A DNA stretch of 31,084 nt from the NCBI GenBank assembly GCA_050694055.1, contig JBOGWX010000133.1, positions 1 through 31,084 on the forward strand, given 5' to 3'. The notes under the pieces were generated by a model. The model worked only from the letters and a program-made list of their open reading frames with translations, did not search any database and was not told where the DNA came from. Below are positions 8,010-15,987 of the stretch, one piece after another. Both the position numbers and the translations under genes were made by a program. Numbering within the stretch: position 1 is the stretch's first letter; each line of letters begins with the position of its first letter. Source of the DNA: WHSV01 sp050694055 (GTDB lineage Bacteria > Actinomycetota > CADDZG01 > WHSQ01).

Positions 8010-8438
8010 TCAGCCGAGCAGCGCGGCGGATTCAGGAGTTCCGGGCGCCACGTGGGCGAGTCCCCTCACGCTCGAGAAGTCTGTGTCGGCGGAAACCAGA
8101 GCGCGTGCCGCGCGTGCCATCGCAGTTGCAGCCAGCACGGCATCGAACGCTCCGAGCGACTCGGTGCTCTCGAGCAGCCGGAGTCCGGCAAGAAGGTCAT
8201 CTCGGTCCACGGTCATGAGCGGCGAGAGGAGAAAGGCGAACTCTGAGGCAAGGCTCGCGGCATCCGCCCGAGAGCGCCGGCGAGCGCGCACCTCAGCGAA
8301 CTCCTGAATGACTTCCGACGTCGTCGTTGCCTGCGCGCGTCCCTCCGCCACCGACCGAACGATGGCCCTGCAAGGTTCTCGCAAGAAGTGGGCCTCACCG
8401 ACCGCGTACACCAGGACCGTAGTATCGAGGACGATCAT
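8010..8438 (-). CDS. vapC: PIN-domain ribonuclease, VapC-type toxin
   Basis: 142 residues forming a PIN domain with the conserved acidic set: D5 in MIVLDTTVLVY, a Glu in SEVIQEFAEV, an Asp in AFDAVLAA, and an Asp in SADTDFSSV. VapC toxins are Mg-dependent RNases, often cutting tRNA or rRNA. It overlaps the ribbon-helix-helix antitoxin gene by an ATGA junction, the typical antitoxin-first arrangement. All key residues are present, so the toxin looks intact. The RNA target is unknown. Confidence 0.9.
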   Translation of the reverse strand: MIVLDTTVLVYAVGEAHFLREPCRAIVRSVAEGRAQATTTSEVIQEFAEVRARRRSRADAASLASEFAFLLSPLMTVDRDDLLAGLRLLESTESLGAFDAVLAATAMARAARALVSADTDFSSVRGLAHVAPGTPESAALLG

Positions 8439-8686
8439 CCGCGCCCGGCGCGAACCTCATCGAGCTCTCGTTTGAGATCGGCGACGTCGCCTACGGCCAT
8501 GGGCTCCGCCTCGAGGATGCGCTGCGCCGCGGCCGCCCGACGGTCCTCGTCCGGGGGCAGTGAACGGTCGATCGCCTCCCTGATGAGGTGGCCGATCGAA
8601 ACGCCGCGCTTGGCGGCGGATGCCGCGAGCCGGTGATAGCGACCCTCGTCTAACAGCACCTGGAGTCGATGGGACAACATACACAT
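8435..8686 (-). CDS. vapB: Ribbon-helix-helix antitoxin, VapB-type
   Basis: 83 residues. The N-terminus (RLQVLLDEGRYHRLAASAAKRG and VSIGHLIREAIDRSL) fits a ribbon-helix-helix DNA-binding domain, followed by an acidic/charged tail that would wrap the toxin. Either ATG 8686 or ATG 8680 could be the start; several ATGs crowd this point in different frames. It lies 24 bp after the ilvE stop on the same strand, so it may be read both from the serA-ilvE transcript and from its own promoter. Confidence 0.87.
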   Translation of the reverse strand: MCMLSHRLQVLLDEGRYHRLAASAAKRGVSIGHLIREAIDRSLPPDEDRRAAAAQRILEAEPMAVGDVADLKRELDEVRAGRG

Positions 8687-8698
8687 ACATTAGCATGT
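8687..8698. promoter_or_regulatory. Candidate VapB operator palindrome
   Basis: ACAT-TAGC-ATGT is an inverted repeat immediately upstream of the vapB start, within an AT-richer patch containing further CATAC/ATGTG half-elements. VapB-type antitoxins commonly autoregulate by binding short palindromes at this location. A TAATGT hexamer on the minus strand (8687-8692) could act as a -10 element. Positional inference only. Confidence 0.4.
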
Positions 8699-8710
8699 GC
8701 ATGCAGCTCG

Positions 8711-9628
8711 CTACTCGACGAACTCCAGCCAGTCGTCGTACTTCTCGTCCTGGCCCTTCACGATCGAGAAGAACTTCTGCTGGATCGTCGTCGTGAGGGG
8801 GCCCGGATCGCCGAGAATGCGCCCGTCTATCTCTCGGATGGGCGTGACCTCGGCCGCCGTGCCGCTGCAGAACATCTCCTCGGCGAGATAGAGGTCGGCC
8901 CGGCTAAGCTGCGCCTCTTTTACGGTCATGCCGAGGTCGTTGGCTATCGTGATCACGGAATCGCGCGTGATGCCCTCGAGGGGGCCGGACGAGAGCGGCG
9001 GCGTGAAGATCTCACCCCCCTTGACGACGTAGATGTTCTCTCCCGTCGCCTCCGAGACGTAGCCCTGAGGGTTGAGCATGATCGCTTCGTCGAAGCCGTG
9101 CTGTACCGCCTCGATCTTCGCCGCGACCGAGTTGACGTAGGCACCGGTCACCTTGGCCGTCGGCGGAATGATGTTCGGGTCGTGACGGCGCCACGACGAG
9201 ATGGTCATGCGGACACCCTTGCTCAGGGCCTCTTCCCCGAGGTAGGTGCCCCACGGCCACACCGCGATGCTGACGTCGATGGGGACGTCGACGCAGTAGA
9301 TCCCCATCTCGCCGTAGCCCCTGTAGGCGATCGGACGGACGTAGCACGACTTCAGCTCGTTCGCCTTGATGAGCCGGGAGGTCGCTTCGATGAGTTCGTC
9401 GACCGAGTACGGGATCTCCATCTGGAAGATGCGTCCCGAGCGATGTAAGCGTTCGAGGTGTTCGCGCAGCCGGAAGACGGCGGGCCCTTTGGGCGTTTCG
9501 TAGCAACGTATTCCCTCGAAGACCCCGGTGCCGTAATGGAGCGCATGCGACAGCACATGGACCGTCGCGTCTTTCCAATCGACGAGCCGTCCGTTCATCC
9601 AGACTTTGTCGACCGGCTGCAACGGCAT
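8711..9628 (-). CDS. ilvE: Branched-chain amino acid aminotransferase
   Basis: 305 residues, fold-type IV PLP aminotransferase of the short (E. coli-like) IlvE class. It shows HYGTGVFEGIR near the N-terminus, the PLP lysine K159 in PPTAKVTGAYVNS, and YVSEATGENIY (190-200) with the conserved Glu. It catalyses the last step of Leu, Ile and Val synthesis, reversible transamination with glutamate. It starts 15 bp downstream of serA on the same strand, so the two are probably one transcript; serA and ilvE both draw on amino-group and serine/2-oxoacid metabolism. Confidence in the family is high; a D-amino acid or ADC-lyase function is much less likely. Confidence 0.93.
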   Translation of the reverse strand: MPLQPVDKVWMNGRLVDWKDATVHVLSHALHYGTGVFEGIRCYETPKGPAVFRLREHLERLHRSGRIFQMEIPYSVDELIEATSRLIKANELKSCYVRPIAYRGYGEMGIYCVDVPIDVSIAVWPWGTYLGEEALSKGVRMTISSWRRHDPNIIPPTAKVTGAYVNSVAAKIEAVQHGFDEAIMLNPQGYVSEATGENIYVVKGGEIFTPPLSSGPLEGITRDSVITIANDLGMTVKEAQLSRADLYLAEEMFCSGTAAEVTPIREIDGRILGDPGPLTTTIQQKFFSIVKGQDEKYDDWLEFVE

Positions 9629-9643
9629 CGTTGCTCCTCTCCC

Positions 9644-11233
9644 CTAGACCCTCAGCTCGATGAGCCGAGCGTCGCGCGCTTGAACTCTCTCCGCTATGTT
9701 GCTCAGCACATCCTCCGGCACGGGCGAGTCGACCGCCAGGCACATCAAGGCCTCTCCGCCCTCGCTTTGCCGGGCCACCTGCATGTTGGCGATGTTGACG
9801 CCGGCCTCACCCATGAGACTGCCCACGATGCCTACTATGCCCGGGCGATCCTCGTAACGAAGGAGCGCGAAGTAGGGCGAGAACTGCATGTCGAGCTCGT
9901 AGCCGTAGACGCGCACGAGTTTCTCGTTGTCGCGCTTGCCGACCAGCACCCCTGCCACCGACACGGTCTCGTCCTTGCACTCTGCATGCACTTCGATCAG
10001 GTTCACGAAGTCGAGCGATTCGGAGGTCCGTGCTTCCTCGACCGAGATGCCGCGCTCCTTGGCGAGCAGCGGAGCGTTCACGAAGGTGACCGGTTCGTGC
10101 ACCACTGCGCTGAAGGCCCCCTTGAGGCCCGACAGCGTCAACGCTTTGGTGTCGTAGTCGGCGATGCCTCCGTAGTACTCGAAGCGGAGCCTCTCGATGC
10201 CCTTTCCTGCCAGCGCCACCGCCATGCTGCCGAGTCTCTCGGCGAGGTGGAGGTACGAGCGAATCGTCTCGGGGATGTCCGACCCGACCTCGACGTTGAC
10301 CGCGTACGGCACGAACTCTCCTCGCAGGGCGAGCAGAACCTGTTCTGCGATCGCGAGCCCGGCCTTGTCCTGAGCCTCGGCCGTCGATGCACCCAGGTGT
10401 GGGGTCACGACGACGTTGTCGAGCTCGAAGAAGGGGTGCTCGGTAACCGGTTCGGTGTTGAAGACGTCTACCGCAGCACCCGCCACCCGCCCGGTGTGCA
10501 ACGCCTCGATGAGAGCGTCCTCTTCGATGATCCCCCCGCGCGCGGTGTTGATGACCCGCAGTCCCGGCCGTGCCAACGCCAGCTCCTTGCGGCCGATGAT
10601 TCCGACCGTCTCGAATGTCTTCGGCAGATGGACGGTGAGGAAGTCGGCTCGAGCACAGATCTCCGCAACGTCTCCGACGAGCTCGACGCCCATCTGGGAC
10701 GCGCGGCTCTCAGAAACGTAAGGGTCGTAGGCGATGACTCTCATGCCGAAAGCGCTCGCTCGCTGCGCAACCAGCGTGCCGACCCGCCCCAGTCCCACGA
10801 CACCGAGAGTCTTGCCGTGCAGCTCGACTCCCTGGTAGCGCTCGCGCGTCCACTCGCCGTGGATCAACGACCAATGCGCCTGCGGCACGTTACGGGCCTG
10901 GGCGAGGAGCAGAGCCATGGTGTGCTCGGCGGCGGACAGCACATTGGACTGGGGCGCGTTCACCACGAGGACGCCGTTGCGCGTGGCGGCGTCGACGTCA
11001 ACGTTGTCGAGTCCGATCCCGGCTCGGCCGATGACCTTGAGGTTGTCTGCGGCCTCGATGACCGGCGCGTCGAGGACGGTCGCCGAGCGAATCACGATCG
11101 CGTCGTAGTCGCCGATAGAGGTGAGAAGCTCGTCCGGGGTCACCTCGGGCCGGACGTCCACGTCCAGGTGCTCGCGCAGGCGCTCGATGCCCGCGGCGGA
11201 CAGCCTTTCCGTTACCAGAACCCTCATGGACAT
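9644..11233 (-). CDS. serA: D-3-phosphoglycerate dehydrogenase
   Basis: 529 residues, the long actinobacterial SerA. A substrate/NAD-binding dehydrogenase core has NAD motif GLGRVG (147-152), catalytic R232 in NTARGGIIEEDAL, E261 in NTEP and H279 in VVTPHLGAST. An intervening allosteric-substrate-binding domain (about 310-450) and a C-terminal ACT domain (about 455-529), which normally senses serine, follow. It performs the first step of the phosphorylated serine pathway. serC lies two genes upstream. Starts at 11233 or 11227 (Met3) are both possible. Confidence 0.96.
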   Translation of the reverse strand: MSMRVLVTERLSAAGIERLREHLDVDVRPEVTPDELLTSIGDYDAIVIRSATVLDAPVIEAADNLKVIGRAGIGLDNVDVDAATRNGVLVVNAPQSNVLSAAEHTMALLLAQARNVPQAHWSLIHGEWTRERYQGVELHGKTLGVVGLGRVGTLVAQRASAFGMRVIAYDPYVSESRASQMGVELVGDVAEICARADFLTVHLPKTFETVGIIGRKELALARPGLRVINTARGGIIEEDALIEALHTGRVAGAAVDVFNTEPVTEHPFFELDNVVVTPHLGASTAEAQDKAGLAIAEQVLLALRGEFVPYAVNVEVGSDIPETIRSYLHLAERLGSMAVALAGKGIERLRFEYYGGIADYDTKALTLSGLKGAFSAVVHEPVTFVNAPLLAKERGISVEEARTSESLDFVNLIEVHAECKDETVSVAGVLVGKRDNEKLVRVYGYELDMQFSPYFALLRYEDRPGIVGIVGSLMGEAGVNIANMQVARQSEGGEALMCLAVDSPVPEDVLSNIAERVQARDARLIELRV

Positions 11234-11244
11234 GCAGGATACAG

Positions 11245-11268
11245 GGGAGCGAGCCGAGGCCCGCTCCC
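11245..11268. terminator. 7-bp hairpin between DUF4190-like gene and serA
   Basis: GGGAGCG and CGCTCCC enclose a 10-nt loop in the 48-bp gap between the small membrane protein gene and serA. It lacks a T-run on either strand, so it is a weak candidate terminator or an mRNA-stability hairpin in a shared transcript. Confidence 0.35.
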
Positions 11269-11281
11269 AATTGCTAGCCGT

Positions 11282-11548
11282 CTAGCTGTTGCCTCGCATC
11301 ATCTCGAGCACGACCGCGCCGATCACGAACCCGAGAATCGTCGCCGCGATGCCCGCAACCAGTGCCCACTTTCCGAGCGGGTCGCCCTTGCTCATGGCGA
11401 TGCCGCCGCAGATGGCGGCGGCCGGGCCGAGCAGAATCGGGGCGATCACCAAGGCCAGCCCCGCGAGCACGAAGCCGACGATGGTCAGCGTTCGCCCTTC
11501 GGGCCGCGCGGCCGAAGTGGAGTGACCCGGTCCGGTATGTTGCTGCAA
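11282..11548 (-). CDS. Small two-helix membrane protein, DUF4190-like
   Basis: 88 residues. A polar N-terminus (1-21) precedes two hydrophobic segments (about 22-50 and 60-83) separated by GGIAMSKGDPLGKWA, a layout like DUF4190 proteins common in Actinobacteria. Function unknown; probably an integral membrane protein. It lies between serC and serA on the same strand, but nothing links it to serine synthesis beyond position. Codon use matches its neighbours. Confidence 0.75.
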   Translation of the reverse strand: MQQHTGPGHSTSAARPEGRTLTIVGFVLAGLALVIAPILLGPAAAICGGIAMSKGDPLGKWALVAGIAATILGFVIGAVVLEMMRGNS

Positions 11549-11642
11549 GACGCACCCCCTGGTTCGAAAGCCCGAATCGACCCTGACGGCTAACGCTTAC
11601 CCACGAACCGGGGCCGACATACCAGAATCTTTCAGGCCGCGG

Positions 11643-12761
11643 TCAGACCAGGCGCTCGAGCACGTAGTCCAGACAGCCCGTCAGGGCGACGACGTCTTCG
11701 GGATCGACCGCGGGGTACACCGCGACTCGTATCTGGTTACGCCCCAGCTTGCGATAGGGCTCGGTGTCGACGATCCCGTTGGCTCGCAGCACTCTGGTGA
11801 TCACGGACGCGTCGATGGAGTCGTCGAAGTCGATGGTGACGACGACGCTGCTACGCTGCTCGATGCGGGCGACGAAGGGTTGGGCCGAAGCGCACGCCTC
11901 GGCCCACGAATACAGCGCCTCCGACGACTTGTCACAGCGCATCGCCGCCCACTCGAGGCCCCCGTTGTCGTTGATCCAGTCGACCTGTTCCGCCGCCAGC
12001 AGAATGGTGGCGAGCGCAGGCGTGTTGTAGGTCTGGTCCAAGCGAGAGTTGTCGAGCGCGCGCTTGAGGTCGAGCGATGCCGGAACACTCCGATCGGATG
12101 CCGCTATCGATTCGATGCGGTCGACGGCGCCGGGCGACGCAAGCGCGAGCCACAGACCCCCGTCGGAGGCGAGGCCCTTCTGCGGCGCGAAGTAGTAGAA
12201 GTCGAAGTCGGCCGGATCGACGCGCAGTCCGGCCGCGGCCGAGGTCGCATCCACGGCGATCAGGCCTCGAGGCCCCACTCGTTGCACCGGCATCGCCACA
12301 CCCGTCGAGGTCTCGTTATGAGTCAGGGCGTAGAGGTCTGCCTGCTCCGAGGGCACGGGCACGGGATGAGTGCCCGGCTCGGACGAAACCACCTCGGGCT
12401 CGCTGAGGTGGGGCGCGTGGGCGATCACGGCGGCGAACCTGGCGGAGAACTCACCGAAGACGTAGTGCTGGCTCTTGCGCTCGACGAGTCCGAAGGCGAT
12501 CGCGTCCCACAGCAGGGTGGCCCCCCCGTTGCCGAGTAGCACCTCGTAGCCCTCGGGCAGGGAGAAGAGTTGAGCCAGTCCCCGGCGCAACCGCGCGACC
12601 ATCGACTTGACCGTCGCGCGCCGGTGGCTCGTGCCCATGTAGTCCGGCGCGCGCTCGTTCAGGGCGGTCATGGCCTCGGGGCGCACCTTCGAGGGACCGG
12701 CGCCGAAGCGACCGTCGGCCGGCTTCAGGTCGGCGGGGATCCTGATGTCGGAGGCTTCCAT
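11643..12761 (-). CDS. serC: Phosphoserine aminotransferase
   Basis: 372 residues, fold-type I PLP enzyme of the actinobacterial SerC type, recognisable from IPADLKPADGRFGAGPSKVR at the start, YMGTSHR (41-47), GNGGAT (78-82), LTHNETSTGV (146-155) and the PLP lysine K195 in FAPQKGLASDGG. It converts 3-phosphohydroxypyruvate to phosphoserine with glutamate as donor. Together with serA 400 bp downstream it gives the first two steps of serine synthesis; no serB is present here. Confidence 0.95.
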   Translation of the reverse strand: MEASDIRIPADLKPADGRFGAGPSKVRPEAMTALNERAPDYMGTSHRRATVKSMVARLRRGLAQLFSLPEGYEVLLGNGGATLLWDAIAFGLVERKSQHYVFGEFSARFAAVIAHAPHLSEPEVVSSEPGTHPVPVPSEQADLYALTHNETSTGVAMPVQRVGPRGLIAVDATSAAAGLRVDPADFDFYYFAPQKGLASDGGLWLALASPGAVDRIESIAASDRSVPASLDLKRALDNSRLDQTYNTPALATILLAAEQVDWINDNGGLEWAAMRCDKSSEALYSWAEACASAQPFVARIEQRSSVVVTIDFDDSIDASVITRVLRANGIVDTEPYRKLGRNQIRVAVYPAVDPEDVVALTGCLDYVLERLV

Positions 12762-12809
12762 GGCCCCGAGAATGCCCCAAGAGGGCTCCTCCGGCGAACC
12801 ACTCCCGCG

Positions 12810-14252
12810 TCACTTGCCTTGGATCACGTCCGCGAACTTGATGAGATCGTGCATCCCGAAGCGCCCGGCCTGGGGCGCGATCGGCTTAAGCGGTTTCCAG
12901 GGAGTCGGGTGGTTGACGTAGGACTCGTCGTCCTTGTCCAGCAGCCCCAGGAACACCTCGGCGACGATGCGCCCTCCCACCGGTCCGAGCCGCTTGCGGT
13001 TGGTGGGCGCTTTCTCCGACTCCTTGAGCACGTAGAACCACAACGGTGCCTCGTCGTTCCAGCCCGGATCGGTTAGCCCTAACTCGGCATTGGTCAGCGG
13101 CGACTCTCCCATCGCGACGGCGACCGCCTGGCCCGAGGGAACTCCCAGTCGCTTGCCCCGCAGCGTGTTGCGCACCGCGAGCGAGCGCCGCTCGGGGCCC
13201 TGTTCGAACTCTTTCTGGCCCACGACCTGCGCCGGCAGCTTCAGCAGCGCGGCGGCGAGCTTGGCGTCGATCTTTCGGGACGACTGGGGGGCCGCCCGGC
13301 CGGGGAACTTGAAGAACAGAGGCCACTTGATCTGCCAGCCCGCCGGCAGCGCGCGCCCGCCGCCGAGATGCGACAGCGGTTGGTTGGCCCTGCCGAAGAT
13401 GGTGACGAAGATGATGTTGTTGAGCGCGTAGTCCTGGCGCACCATCGCGTGCCCGAACCGATATGCCGCCACGGCGAACTCGATGGGAATGAAGGGGTTG
13501 TTCGTCGGCTGGTAGAGGACGTTGGTGATGGTCGATCCCGTCGCGTCCTCGACGAGCAGCGAGTCGACCACGGCCTGGCCACAAACCTTGGGCAGGAAGT
13601 CGTGCACGACGATCCACTGGTAGTGCCAGCGCACCAGCCTCTGGGCGGTGTCGAACAGCTTCTCGCCGGGAAGCTTGTGCTTAGAGAGGTTGGCCGGCTT
13701 GTCTCTCAGGTGTTCCACGATCGCGTTGTGAAAATGCAGGAAAGCGACCTGCATCTGTGAGATCAAGATGTTCTCGTCGTTGCGAGGATCGCCGATCAGC
13801 GCGGTCTCCTGGCTGTTACGAGGGAGATCCAGCTCCTTGGTTGGCTTGGTCCTCACGGTGAGTAGCTTGTCGGGATCCTTCTTGTTGTAGAGATGCGGGC
13901 TCGCGTTCGGACCGAACCCGTAGACGGAATCGAGATCGAAGCGCGGCGACCGGAAGTTGTGCAGTGAATCGGGGTCCGTCTTCTTGGTGATGCTCGACAC
14001 GGGATCGAAGGTGATGTCGTGGTCGATGAACTGACCGAGATAGGTGAAGCCCGCAGGGATGTCCTTGTTGTCGCCGGCGGGTTTGCCGTTGTCCTCCATC
14101 GCGGCGCGGGGCTTGCCCAGTTCGATCAACAGTGAGTCGGGCGGCAAGAACTCGCCCAGGGTCGGGAAGAGCCGTCCGAACTTCCCCTCGGGAAGGCTCG
14201 AGTGGAACGCAGCCGGAATGGGGCGATCGAGCTCCTCACCATGGCGCGGCAT
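12810..14252 (-). CDS. Animal-type haem peroxidase family protein
   Basis: 480 residues of the An_peroxidase superfamily (myeloperoxidase/cyclooxygenase fold). The distal haem site is in YLGQFIDHDITFD (H78, with D77 and D79), the proximal His is H268 in EFAVAAYRFGHAMVR, and GDPRNDENILISQMQVAFLHFHN (154-176) is a family hallmark. Bacterial members oxidise halides, phenols or fatty acids with H2O2 or O2; the substrate here is unknown. I chose ATG 14252, preceded by GAGAGGA at good spacing; a frame to 14372 is open but adds 40 unconserved residues. No signal peptide is evident from 14252, so a cytoplasmic enzyme is likely. It lies 48 bp upstream of serC on the same strand. Confidence 0.9.
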   Translation of the reverse strand: MPRHGEELDRPIPAAFHSSLPEGKFGRLFPTLGEFLPPDSLLIELGKPRAAMEDNGKPAGDNKDIPAGFTYLGQFIDHDITFDPVSSITKKTDPDSLHNFRSPRFDLDSVYGFGPNASPHLYNKKDPDKLLTVRTKPTKELDLPRNSQETALIGDPRNDENILISQMQVAFLHFHNAIVEHLRDKPANLSKHKLPGEKLFDTAQRLVRWHYQWIVVHDFLPKVCGQAVVDSLLVEDATGSTITNVLYQPTNNPFIPIEFAVAAYRFGHAMVRQDYALNNIIFVTIFGRANQPLSHLGGGRALPAGWQIKWPLFFKFPGRAAPQSSRKIDAKLAAALLKLPAQVVGQKEFEQGPERRSLAVRNTLRGKRLGVPSGQAVAVAMGESPLTNAELGLTDPGWNDEAPLWFYVLKESEKAPTNRKRLGPVGGRIVAEVFLGLLDKDDESYVNHPTPWKPLKPIAPQAGRFGMHDLIKFADVIQGK

Positions 14253-14400
14253 TTTTGCAGTCCTCTCTTTCTCCGACCCGGACACACAGAATAGGGAGGC
14301 ATGTGGCGGCGTGACAATTCTTCTCTCCCCGCCTCCGGGCCCTCGGTTCTGGGACTCGGTGGAATCGGACACAATACGGAGGTGATGGCGAGCTCAGCAG

Positions 14401-14415
14401 AGGAGGAGCGCGATT
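14401..14415 (+). promoter_or_regulatory. Strong ribosome binding site with candidate ATT start
   Basis: AGGAGG at 14401-14406 lies six bases before an in-frame ATT at 14413. The nine codons between ATT and the first ATG of the aminotransferase read IPAERLAKR, which resembles the N-terminal helix of homologues. By contrast the ATG at 14440 has a purine run directly abutting it. This suggests a non-canonical ATT start, or a frameshift near 14412 joining the ATG frame that begins at 14385. Confidence 0.5.
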
Positions 14416-14439
14416 CCCGCCGAGCGACTGGCTAAGAGG

Positions 14440-15615
14440 ATGATGCGGATAACGGAGTCCCCGACCATGGCGATCGACGCCAAGGCCAAGGCCCTGAAGG
14501 CGGCCGGCGAGGACGTCATCGGCTTCGGCGCGGGCGAACCCGATTTCGCCACCCCGGAACACATCGTCGAGGCGGCCGCCCGAGCGACCGGCAACTCCGC
14601 CTACCACCGGTACACGCCCGCAGGCGGGCTCCCCGAGCTGCGCGCGGCGATCGCGTCGAAGACCAAGCGCGACTCCGCCTACGACGTCGCCTCGGAGCAG
14701 GTCGTGGTCAGCAACGGCGGCAAGCAGGCGCTCTACAACGCGTGCATGGCGATCGTCGATCCGGGGGACGAAGTCATCCTTCCGGCCCCCTACTGGGTGA
14801 GCTACCCCGAGATGATCCGGCTGGCCGGCGGAACCACGGTGGCACTGGACACCACGGAGGAAACGGGTTTTCGCGTCACCCTCGAACAGCTCGAGAGCGC
14901 GCACACCAACGAGACCAAGGCGTTGATGTTCACGTCGCCCTCTAACCCCACGGGCTCCGTCTATCCCCCCCATGAGGTGGAGGCCATCGGCCGCTGGTGT
15001 CTCGAGCACGACCTCTGGATCATCACCGATGAGATCTACGAGCACCTGGTGTACGGCGATCACTCGTTTTCCTCGGTACCGGTCCTGGTGCCCGAGATGG
15101 CGGACCGCTGCATCGTCGTCAACGGGGTCGCCAAGTCCTATGCGATGACCGGATGGCGGGTGGGCTGGTCGATCGCGCCGAGGGACATCAGCAAGAAGAT
15201 GATCTCGTTGCAGAGCCACACCACGTCGAACGTTTCGAACGTCTCGCAGGTCGCCGGGCTCGCCGCGGTGTCGGGCGATCTCGAGGCGGCGAAGATGATG
15301 CGCGCTGCCTTCGACCGGCGCCGTCGCAAGATCTTCTCACTGCTGAACGACATCGACGGCGTCCACTGCTACGAGCCCGAGGGAGCCTTCTACGCGTTTC
15401 CGTCGGTCAAGGGTCTATTCGGCCGCACCTTTGCAGGGGTGACCATCCGATCCTCACTCGACCTGGCCGACGTCGTCCTCGGCGAAGCGAAGGTCGCCTT
15501 CGTTCCGGGTGAGGGCTTCGGCGCACCCGGTTACGCGCGCTTCTCCTACGCCCTGGGTGACGACGATCTCGAGGAGGGGATCGGCCGCATCGCACGGCTG
15601 CTTGCGGCCTCGTGA
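14440..15615 (+). CDS. aspC: Class I/II aminotransferase, aspartate aminotransferase type
   Basis: 391 residues from the first ATG, fold-type I PLP enzyme of the Ib aspartate aminotransferase group. Landmarks: GFGAGEPDFATP (28-39), YTPAGGLPELR (58-68), SNPTG (168-172), D197/Y200 in TDEIYEHLVYG, PLP lysine K232 in NGVAKSYAMTGWRVGW, and the C-terminal ARFSYALGDDDLEEG. It exchanges amino groups between aspartate and 2-oxoglutarate; related enzymes also use prephenate. The true start may be ATT at 14413 (see the site entry). It is divergent from the peroxidase and overlaps the next gene by GTGA. Confidence 0.92.
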   Translation: MMRITESPTMAIDAKAKALKAAGEDVIGFGAGEPDFATPEHIVEAAARATGNSAYHRYTPAGGLPELRAAIASKTKRDSAYDVASEQVVVSNGGKQALYNACMAIVDPGDEVILPAPYWVSYPEMIRLAGGTTVALDTTEETGFRVTLEQLESAHTNETKALMFTSPSNPTGSVYPPHEVEAIGRWCLEHDLWIITDEIYEHLVYGDHSFSSVPVLVPEMADRCIVVNGVAKSYAMTGWRVGWSIAPRDISKKMISLQSHTTSNVSNVSQVAGLAAVSGDLEAAKMMRAAFDRRRRKIFSLLNDIDGVHCYEPEGAFYAFPSVKGLFGRTFAGVTIRSSLDLADVVLGEAKVAFVPGEGFGAPGYARFSYALGDDDLEEGIGRIARLLAAS

Positions 15616-15983
15616 GCAGGCTGTCGTTCAGGACGCTTGCACCCGCGCTGGTCGTGGGCCTCGCCGCGGGCCTCCTGAGCGGACTGCTCGGGGTCGGGGG
15701 CGGAATCATCTTGGTTCCACTCCTGGTCGGAGTCGTTCATCTGAGCCAGCACCACGCCCACGCCACGTCGCTTGCCGCCATCGTTCCCATCGCCGCGGTG
15801 GGAGCGCTGACGTTCGCGCGGGACGATGCGGTCGACCTCGTGGTCGCGGGGCTGCTCGTCCTCGGAGCGCTGGTCGGCGCGCCGCTCGGCGCGCGCATCC
15901 TGGCAGGCCTCGAGGCGGGGCTCCTCAAGACGCTGTTCGGTCTGCTGATGATCGCCGTCGGCATTCAGTTGCTGGTGGCGTGA
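15612..15983 (+). CDS. Half-size TauE/SafE (TSUP) permease, first half
   Basis: 123 residues with a GTG start overlapping the aminotransferase stop. It contains about four hydrophobic segments and the TSUP repeat signature GLLSGLLGVGGGIILVPLL (19-37), then HAHATSLAAIVP. TSUP transporters normally have two such repeats in one chain of about 250 residues and move sulfonates, sulfite or other organic anions. Only one repeat is present, and a second one is encoded by the next gene four bases later, so the two probably assemble as a heterodimer. Substrate unknown. Confidence 0.85.
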   Translation: MSRLSFRTLAPALVVGLAAGLLSGLLGVGGGIILVPLLVGVVHLSQHHAHATSLAAIVPIAAVGALTFARDDAVDLVVAGLLVLGALVGAPLGARILAGLEAGLLKTLFGLLMIAVGIQLLVA

Positions 15984-15987
15984 CCCC

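Noticed and set aside
9458..11593. 711-codon plus-strand open frame
   Set aside because: It lies antisense to serA and ilvE, both with intact motifs; its composition is the typical shadow of a GC-rich gene.
11558..11623. Inverted repeat CTGGTTCG / CGAACCGG between serC and the DUF4190-like gene
   Set aside because: The loop is more than 40 nt and the pairing imperfect at the edges; no T-run. Not strong enough to call a terminator or operator.
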